This document shows positions 1 to 4,667 of a stretch of DNA of 6,351 nucleotides, one piece after another. Below the pieces are notes generated by a model. The model did not search any database, had not been told where the DNA came from, and was given only the letters and a program-made list of their open reading frames with translations. The stretch is taken from the NCBI GenBank assembly GCA_030613795.1, contig JAUWLG010000083.1:1-6351 (forward strand), read 5' to 3'. This DNA is from Helicobacteraceae bacterium (GTDB lineage Bacteria > Campylobacterota > Campylobacteria > Campylobacterales > Sulfurimonadaceae). How positions within the stretch are numbered: position 1 is the first letter of the stretch; each line of letters starts with the position of its first letter. Position numbers and translations under genes: made by a program.

Positions 1-273
1 CTCCTCAAGCATACCCAAAGAGAGAAAATGGTCGAGTCCCTGATTATAGATATCGTAATGGAAGAGCCTGTCACCATAACACTGTTGAAGTGAGAACGTT
101 GGTGAAGTAACGGCTTCATCCAAGCCTAAATACTTAGCAAAAGCTTGGGTCAGTGTTGTCTTCCCTGCAGCTAATGTACCTTGTAAGATGACAACACCGC
201 CATTGGGCAAGGACTTAGCAATTGCTTCACTTACATCTTGGAGTTGGTCAAGCGAACATGTTAACTCTATCAC
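1..273 (-). CDS. tsaE: TsaE, tRNA threonylcarbamoyladenosine (t6A) biosynthesis ATPase, C-terminal part outside window
   Basis: This is the P-loop ATPase TsaE (YjeE family), a cytoplasmic protein. In bacteria it works with TsaB and TsaD to place threonylcarbamoyl on A37 of ANN-decoding tRNAs. Ninety-one codons are visible and the frame is still open at the left edge; the family is usually about 135 to 155 residues, so roughly the first two thirds is present. The Walker A motif is GTLAAGKTT (residues 32-40), followed by the family signature TSPTF (56-60) and by FHYDIY (71-76), matching the usual HxDxY stretch. The start is a GTG at 273-271 that overlaps the trpD stop by four bases (GTGA). The nearby ATG around 256-260 is out of frame, so GTG is the only sensible start. 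This GTG start also makes the protein too short for a simple long-ORF scan to catch. Expression probably depends on translational coupling to trpD. Identity is clear from the motifs; the C-terminal part cannot be judged. Confidence 0.9.
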   Translation of the reverse strand, partial: MIELTCSLDQLQDVSEAIAKSLPNGGVVILQGTLAAGKTTLTQAFAKYLGLDEAVTSPTFSLQQCYGDRLFHYDIYNQGLDHFLSLGMLEE

Positions 274-1256
274 AGTTTTTGACTCACTTGAATGATCTGC
301 TCAAGTTTAGCCTTTGCTTTGCCACTCAAAAGTGCCTCTTTTGCTATCTCCAAACCATCTTGTATGTCACGCGCCTTACCATCCACGATAAATGCATTGG
401 CTGCATTGATCATCACAATATCACGTTGGGCCTCCGTTGCTCTGTTATTAAAGATATTATGTAGGATCTGTGCATTCTCGTCTGCATCACCGCCAACGAT
501 AGATGCCAGTGGTTGGCGTTTAATACCAAATTCTGTCGGGTCTATCTCATACTCAGTAATTCCACTCTCTGTCACACGCGCAGCATAGCTAATGTCTGAG
601 ATACTGATCTCATCCATCTTCTCTTTCGAACTGACAACCATGGCTGATTTGACATTGTTGATCTGGAGTGCCTGAGCGATCTTCGGTACAAAAACCTTAT
701 CAAAGACACCAAGCATAATCTTCTCTACACCCGCAGGATTTGTTAATGGGCCAAGAACATTGAAAATCGTCTTTTCACTAATACTCTTACGCACCGGCAT
801 GATGAACTTCATTGCCGGATGATGGTTCTGCGCGAACATAAAAGTGAACCCGCTCTCTTCTAGCAGTTTTGCACTCTGCTCGATGCTTAGGTCAAGACGT
901 ACACCCAGAGATTCAAACATGTCGGCACTACCTGACTTTGAGGTAATCGAGCGACTACCGTGTTTTGCTACGTATGAGCCCATAGAGGCACATAAAAGTG
1001 CAACTGTTGAGGAGATGTTAAAACTACCGATCTTGTCACCGCCCGTACCGACGACATCAAGCAGTTTTGGACGAAGCTCTTCAGAAACAGGCAGAGCAAT
1101 AGCGTTGGAACGCATCACTGTCGCCGCAGCAGCTAGAGCATCGACTGAAGTGTTTTCATCGAGCTTCATTGAGATCAGAAACTCCCGCATCTCTGCGTCA
1201 CCCATCTCATGGTTAAAAAGTGATGTAAAAGCTTTAAACGCATCATCGTAATTCAT
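270..1256 (-). CDS. trpD: anthranilate phosphoribosyltransferase (TrpD)
   Basis: The enzyme transfers the phosphoribosyl group of PRPP to anthranilate, the second step of tryptophan synthesis from chorismate, in the cytoplasm. At 328 residues it is close to the usual 330-350 of a stand-alone TrpD, not fused to a TrpG amidotransferase. An N-terminal helical domain (about 1-65) precedes the catalytic domain. PRPP and metal motifs are visible: GTGGD (70-74), FNIS (79-82), KHGSRS (98-103) with SKSGSAD (106-112), R156 in PVRKS, NVLGPLTNPA (166-175) and the metal-binding pair D215-E216. An AAGGA ribosome site lies six bases before the ATG. The ATG overlaps the stop of the S4-domain gene (ATGA), and its own stop overlaps the tsaE start (GTGA). 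No other trp gene is in view, so it is probably detached from a trp operon. One oddity is Ser101 where most family members have Asn (KHGNR), next to the anthranilate site. Confidence 0.95.
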   Translation of the reverse strand: MNYDDAFKAFTSLFNHEMGDAEMREFLISMKLDENTSVDALAAAATVMRSNAIALPVSEELRPKLLDVVGTGGDKIGSFNISSTVALLCASMGSYVAKHGSRSITSKSGSADMFESLGVRLDLSIEQSAKLLEESGFTFMFAQNHHPAMKFIMPVRKSISEKTIFNVLGPLTNPAGVEKIMLGVFDKVFVPKIAQALQINNVKSAMVVSSKEKMDEISISDISYAARVTESGITEYEIDPTEFGIKRQPLASIVGGDADENAQILHNIFNNRATEAQRDIVMINAANAFIVDGKARDIQDGLEIAKEALLSGKAKAKLEQIIQVSQKL

Positions 1257-1501
1257 GACAATTCCTTGATATATTTATCTTGTTCTGCTTTTGGTGTTGA
1301 CTTGGTTGTCGGGATGGCCAGAACTTCATACTTCTTAGCCCCTTTAAGATAGGCGATGGTGATTACGCTGCCGATCTCAACATTTTTACTCGCTTTGACC
1401 GCTTTGTCGTTTATATATACAACGCCTGAGCTGATCATATCTTGTGCAACACTACGACGTTTTGTGATGTTTACGGCATTTAAATATTTGTCAATTCTCA
1501 T
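1253..1501 (-). CDS. small S4-domain RNA-binding protein (Hsp15/RqcP-like)
   Basis: This 82-residue protein is almost entirely an S4 RNA-binding domain. The opening MRIDKYL (1-7), the basic ITKRRS (12-17) and the beta-loop region GVVYINDKAVKAS (26-38) match the helix-turn-beta pattern of the Hsp15 and RqcP group. That group binds structured RNA on ribosomes, in known cases on stalled or split 50S subunits carrying peptidyl-tRNA. A lysine-rich C-terminal tail (about 54-82) follows. The start is supported because family members begin directly with M-R-[LI]-D-K. It is the first gene of a transcript that continues into trpD and tsaE, with its stop codon overlapping the trpD start (ATGA). A TATAAT box lies 23 bases upstream, and no strong Shine-Dalgarno sequence is visible in the short leader. 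Whether it acts in ribosome rescue, as Hsp15 and RqcP do, is inference from the fold; the exact subfamily is not settled. Confidence 0.85.
   Translation of the reverse strand: MRIDKYLNAVNITKRRSVAQDMISSGVVYINDKAVKASKNVEIGSVITIAYLKGAKKYEVLAIPTTKSTPKAEQDKYIKELS
1263..1267 (-). promoter_or_regulatory. Shine-Dalgarno site of trpD
   Basis: The minus strand reads AAGGA with six bases before the trpD ATG. It lies inside the last codons of the S4-domain gene and supports the ATG at 1256-1254. It is the clearest ribosome binding site in the window; the S4 gene and the hybrid kinase gene have weaker ones. Confidence 0.7.
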
Positions 1502-1516
1502 CTATAGATACTTTTT

Positions 1517-1609
1517 AACTCGGATTATACAGTAGAAATTGCAAGGATAGAGTAAAGCGTTTGGACTAGACTTGTGATTCTCTATTGCATACTCCGAGTT
1601 TTACTGTAT
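1517..1609. repeat. two 8-bp inverted word pairs around the operon promoter
   Basis: AACTCGGA (1517-1524) recurs inverted as TCCGAGTT (1593-1600), and ATACAGTA (1527-1534) recurs inverted as TACTGTAT (1602-1609). The two pairs overlap or abut the TATAAT box on one side and the left end of the inverted-repeat element on the other. Their order is permuted, so they do not form a simple hairpin. They could be a relic of a rearrangement, binding sites, or chance. The rest of 1502-1607 shows no gene or RNA that I recognise. Confidence 0.35.
1524..1529 (-). promoter_or_regulatory. candidate -10 box for the S4-trpD-tsaE operon
   Basis: The minus strand carries a perfect TATAAT preceded by CTG, 22 bases before the S4 gene ATG. 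No good -35 hexamer is found at 16-18 bases; TTTACT occurs but 21 bases away. Campylobacterota housekeeping promoters typically rely on the -10 box and AT-periodic upstream DNA more than on a -35 box, so this does not exclude it. Initiation would leave a leader of only about 15-20 bases. Confidence 0.55.
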
Positions 1610-1640
1610 TGAGACCTCTGAACAAACCTGGCATGCTCAG
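1608..1640 (+). repeat. left terminal inverted repeat of the 317-bp element
   Basis: It matches the right repeat at 29 of 33 positions, with mismatches at positions 16, 24, 26 and 28 from the outer end. Its CCTCTGA (1615-1621) can also pair with TCAGAGG (1637-1643) to form a subterminal hairpin of 7 bp with a 15-base loop. Confidence 0.8.
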
Positions 1641-1718
1641 AGGGTTTTACAGAAGTGAGATTGTGCAAAACTTTTTTTGAGTCATAGCCATAGCTACGAG
1701 GATAGAAAATTTCACGAT

Positions 1719-1850
1719 GTGGCATTTAGTGCCACCCTGCATTGAGCTTTAGCTCTTTATATACAAGATTGCTTCTGTAAAGTCCTCCCGAAGGGCAGAT
1801 AGAGAAACATACTATTACTTCGTTGAAAGCACTTGAAGCTACTAGTAGCT
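1719..1850. repeat. cluster of short palindromes inside the element
   Basis: Three perfect symmetries lie in the interior: GTGGCA-TTTAG-TGCCAC (1719-1735, 6-bp stem, 5-base loop), GAGCT-TT-AGCTC (1744-1755) and the 14-bp palindrome AGCTACTAGTAGCT (1837-1850). In addition TTTACAGAAG (1646-1655) recurs inverted at 1772-1781, giving a nested inverted repeat. The element is therefore rich in potential secondary structure on either strand. Confidence 0.55.
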
Positions 1851-1891
1851 CTTGCATACTTTCGCCTTGCACTAGTACATTTCTCAATCTG

Positions 1892-1924
1892 CTGAGAACG
1901 TCAGGTTTATTCAGAGGTCTCAAT
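1892..1924 (-). repeat. right terminal inverted repeat of the 317-bp element
   Basis: Read on the minus strand it begins ATTGAGACCTCTGAA and continues TAAACCTG, ending at CTCAG, in register with the left repeat. It lacks the subterminal TCAGAGG that gives the left end its own hairpin, so the two ends are not equivalent. Confidence 0.8.
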
Positions 1925-1927
1925 TAT

Positions 1928-1968
1928 AAAAAAAGAGAGCTAAAAAGCATGTGAAACTACGCACGCTT
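1928..1968 (-). terminator. candidate intrinsic terminator of the signalling operon
   Basis: On the minus strand AAGCGTG (1968-1962) can pair with CATGCTT (1951-1945), a 7-bp stem with one G-U pair and a 10-base loop that includes the kinase stop codon. It is followed by TTT and, after AGCTCTC, by a run of seven T. The stem is modest and the main T-run is offset, so this is a plausible but weak terminator. Read-through would transcribe the inverted-repeat element. Confidence 0.4.
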
Positions 1969-4623
1969 ACCCTGTGATGTCAATACATTCAGTGTTTTTT
2001 GCAGTGTCTTTCTATATTTCTCTATAAATTTTGGCATACTCGTACTTGAAAGACTAGACTGATTGATCTTTTTAGCGGCAACGGCTAGGGCATAAGCTCC
2101 AATGTTGGCGCTGACACCCTTAATGTCAAGACTCATCTCTTTCATCGCCCGCGAATTTTTTTCATTGTAAAGTTTTTGTAAGGCTTTGTCAGAATTTTTA
2201 TACAGCTTTATAAATTCATCTACTAACTCTTTATAGAGTTCTGCATCTCCGCCGCAACGTTCAAGACCATCTTCAATTTCATAAAATTGATCTGGTATAG
2301 ACTCTTCAACAACCTCTTCAGAGACAGGATGGAACTTAAGGTACTTGCTGAACACTGAGAAAAGCTCTTGTACTTTTATCGGTTTTTCCAGTCGATCATC
2401 CATACCGCACGCTCTCATCTCTGCGATCTCATCTGGCATCGTGCTGCCTGAGAGGGCAACAACCGGTATATGCCCTGTCTTTGGTGAGGCTTTAAGACGT
2501 TCTGTCGCTTCATAGCCATCCATAATTGGCATATTGACATCCATTAAGATAAGATCATATTCTATACTCTGTGCCATCTCAATAGCGATCTTTCCTTCTT
2601 CTGCCATATCAACTTCTACCCCACTCTCTTTTAAGAGACTGCTAACCACTTTTTGATTGATAATGTTGTCTTCGGCCAATAGGACCCTAGCTCCGCTGAA
2701 CACAACAAAGTCATCTTTACTGACATCTTGTTTTTGCGTACGTTCGATCACAATACGCGGCATTGACGTTGACACGTCCGCCTCATCATCAGGTGCTTGA
2801 AATGGTTCTATCGCCTCATCACCGTAGAAATCGACAAATAGATCAAAGATATTTTGTTGATTGACCGGTTTCATTATACGACTGTCTGCCAATTTTTCCA
2901 CAACATTTGTATTGCTTGTTTGATGAAGCATACTGCCGACAACGATCACTTTAATATCACTACTGGTTTTCAGTGGATCGATTTGTTTGATAAGATCAAA
3001 TGTGAGCAGTTTTTCAGAGATAAAGAGCATATCGTAACTGCTTAAGTCTGGCGCCATTGACTCCAGTTCAGACTGCGAAAAGATATCAACCTCATTATGA
3101 AAATATTCAAGAAGTTTTTTCATCGCAGTCGCTGCATTGTCATGATAATCTACAATCAATATACGGCGTGTTTTATACACATTATCTGGCATGTGGTAGT
3201 GGCGCTTTTCTTCAACGTCAACTTCCTGAAGACCAAGGACAAAGGTGAAGGTCGATCCTCTGTTAAGCGCTGTCGATATCAAGATCTCGCCACCCATCAT
3301 CTCTACAAGCGCTTTTGAAATCGAGAGTCCCAACCCTGCACTGTTATTATTATTGATCTGATAAAACGGCGTAAATATCTCATCAAGTTTAGATTCAGGG
3401 ATACCTACACCCGTGTCAATCACTTCGAACATTAACTGAATATTTTCTTCTGTTTGGCTCAGACGTTTGACATGTAGTCTCACTTCACCCGCATTGGTAA
3501 ACTTGATCCCGTTTTCAAGCAGATTTGTCAAAACCTGACCAATACGGATAGGGTCACCGATAATTCGAGGAGGTACGCTCTTCTCGATATCAAAGACTAC
3601 TTCAACATCTTTTTTCTCAATACGCTCCAATACTGAATGTACGACAATGTCAAGCAGTTCGTTTATATCAAACGGTTTTACATCGATCTCAAGTTTGTTA
3701 GAACGAATCTTCATAAAGTCAAGCAGGTCATCAACGATCGCGAAAAGAACTTGACCCGAATCTCGAATGTTACGCAACTCAATAGTCTGTTTATCAGTTA
3801 GATCGGTATCGAATATTTTGTCAGCTTTACCTAAAATATCTTTTGCTGGATATTTCATCTTTCCGGACATCTCTTCAATGAGCCCTTCTTGTTCTACCAT
3901 CGAATCTTTATATCCAAGGTTTACACTGTTAAGCTCATCATTTGAATTATTTAAGGAGATGATCTTCTCTTCAATATCTTTTACATGCATTGCAGATTTA
4001 CGTTGACGAAGTAAAAGGTAGATCACAACAATCAATAAGAAGACCACCCCTGCCAAAAGATACATTGTCAGTGATGAAGACTCTTCTTGTTTTATCTCGA
4101 CATTCGTAACAGCACTCCCCGAGAATGTGTCATCAGGCTCGACTTTAGCTTCACGCACAAGCTCTTTAGACGCTGAAGGAGTCTGCTCTTCTGTGCGCGT
4201 TACTTCAGGTTTTGTTAGCGTAGCGGCACTCGCATTTTGAGAAGGAGTTATCTGCTCAGAGACTTCACCACTCGCATATGCTGATAATAGAAGATTAGAG
4301 CGTACTCTAGAGACAAAGGCATCATGATAGACTGGCTTTATCAACTCAAAAAGTTCATTTGCAACAGCTTCACTGTCTATAGGTTCCAAAGCGACGACCT
4401 GGTACGGTCCAGACTTTCTGGTCACAAAATAAAAGCCATATTTAGCTTGCAGTGACGTAATACGTTCTAAACGCATTGCCCACGCTTCAAACTCCTCTTT
4501 CTCAGTGAGGGCATCTTGAGAAACAAGAAAACTTCCAACAATAATGGTTTTATGTAAAGAGTTTTCTGCTGAAAACAGCGGTGAAAAAAGGGCTAAAAAA
4601 AGAAGAGAAAAAAGATATTTCAT
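1957..4623 (-). CDS. membrane hybrid sensor kinase-like protein with degenerate phosphorelay sites
   Basis: This 888-residue inner-membrane signalling protein starts with a signal peptide (1-19, cleavage near LFSA-EN). A periplasmic SPOR-like domain follows (about 24-110; IIVGSF and YQVVALEP), then a disordered stretch, a membrane helix (186-205), a coiled coil (209-250), DHp-like helices (about 245-310), an ATPase domain (about 353-465), receiver 1 (about 486-600), receiver 2 (about 644-762) and an HPt-like domain (about 783-875). The ATPase keeps its N-box (N368, N371), DTGVGI (403-408) and GLGL (430-433). The H-box reads MSGKMKYP (252-259), with Gly254 where MSHEIRTP has the phosphorylated His. 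Receiver 1 has Ser536 at the aspartate position and Tyr493 in the acidic pair. Receiver 2 is complete (E651, D652, D695, S725, K747). The HPt-like motif is LDIKG, with Leu832 replacing His. The ATG directly precedes the signal peptide; a weak AGG lies 10 bases upstream. It is probably co-transcribed with its upstream twin. The ligand and output are unknown; by family it would be called a hybrid histidine kinase, but ordinary His phosphorylation looks impossible. Confidence 0.9.
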   Translation of the reverse strand: MKYLFSLLFLALFSPLFSAENSLHKTIIVGSFLVSQDALTEKEEFEAWAMRLERITSLQAKYGFYFVTRKSGPYQVVALEPIDSEAVANELFELIKPVYHDAFVSRVRSNLLLSAYASGEVSEQITPSQNASAATLTKPEVTRTEEQTPSASKELVREAKVEPDDTFSGSAVTNVEIKQEESSSLTMYLLAGVVFLLIVVIYLLLRQRKSAMHVKDIEEKIISLNNSNDELNSVNLGYKDSMVEQEGLIEEMSGKMKYPAKDILGKADKIFDTDLTDKQTIELRNIRDSGQVLFAIVDDLLDFMKIRSNKLEIDVKPFDINELLDIVVHSVLERIEKKDVEVVFDIEKSVPPRIIGDPIRIGQVLTNLLENGIKFTNAGEVRLHVKRLSQTEENIQLMFEVIDTGVGIPESKLDEIFTPFYQINNNNSAGLGLSISKALVEMMGGEILISTALNRGSTFTFVLGLQEVDVEEKRHYHMPDNVYKTRRILIVDYHDNAATAMKKLLEYFHNEVDIFSQSELESMAPDLSSYDMLFISEKLLTFDLIKQIDPLKTSSDIKVIVVGSMLHQTSNTNVVEKLADSRIMKPVNQQNIFDLFVDFYGDEAIEPFQAPDDEADVSTSMPRIVIERTQKQDVSKDDFVVFSGARVLLAEDNIINQKVVSSLLKESGVEVDMAEEGKIAIEMAQSIEYDLILMDVNMPIMDGYEATERLKASPKTGHIPVVALSGSTMPDEIAEMRACGMDDRLEKPIKVQELFSVFSKYLKFHPVSEEVVEESIPDQFYEIEDGLERCGGDAELYKELVDEFIKLYKNSDKALQKLYNEKNSRAMKEMSLDIKGVSANIGAYALAVAAKKINQSSLSSTSMPKFIEKYRKTLQKTLNVLTSQGKRA

Positions 4624-4649
4624 ATTGTATTTGCCTAAGAATAGAGGTA

Positions 4650-4667
4650 CAGAGGTTTAAACCTCTG
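4650..4667. repeat. 18-bp perfect palindrome across the stop codon between the two signalling genes
   Basis: CAGAGGTTTAAACCTCTG is its own reverse complement. In RNA it gives a 7-bp stem with a 4-base loop, and the TAA stop of the upstream gene lies in this loop region. No T-run follows on the minus strand, so it is not an ordinary terminator. It could be a processing or stability hairpin, or a protein binding site. Confidence 0.6.

Larger units (their letters stand above)
1608..1924. mobile_element. MITE-like element or deleted insertion sequence, 317 bp, with terminal inverted repeats
   Basis: The intergenic region holds an element bounded by terminal inverted repeats whose outer 15 bases, ATTGAGACCTCTGAA, are identical; counted over 33 bases, 29 match. 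The interior has no recognisable transposase. The longest internal frame is 65 codons, starts with TTG inside the right repeat and ends in a hairpin loop at 1726-1728. Small size, matched ends and no transposase fit a non-autonomous element mobilised in trans, or an IS that lost its middle. No clean target-site duplication is seen: the flanks of the GAG...CTC core are TATT and AATT. The ends resemble the GAGACC-type termini I associate loosely with IS5-group elements, but the family is not assigned. It sits between the 3' end of the kinase gene and the promoter of the S4-trpD-tsaE operon, a tolerated insertion site. Confidence 0.75.

Noticed and set aside
844..1251. 135-codon plus-strand frame
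   Set aside because: It is antisense to trpD, whose motifs are unambiguous; composition is Ser/Ala-rich as expected of a complement frame.
1666..1679. CAAAACTTTTTTTG as a possible terminator
   Set aside because: No GC-rich stem precedes the T-run; the symmetry is only A against T.
1726..1923. 65-codon minus-strand frame starting at TTG inside the inverted-repeat element
   Set aside because: It starts within the terminal repeat with no ribosome site, resembles no transposase or known family, and ends in a hairpin loop. Better explained as chance within the element.
1608..1924. Target-site duplication of the element
   Set aside because: Flanks outside the matched ends are not identical; short AT matches such as ATT are off register or part of the repeats themselves.
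4661..4667. ACCTCTG shared by the intergenic palindrome and the element ends, as a sign of a second insertion
   Set aside because: The match is only seven bases and is explained by the palindrome itself; no second terminal repeat is present nearby.
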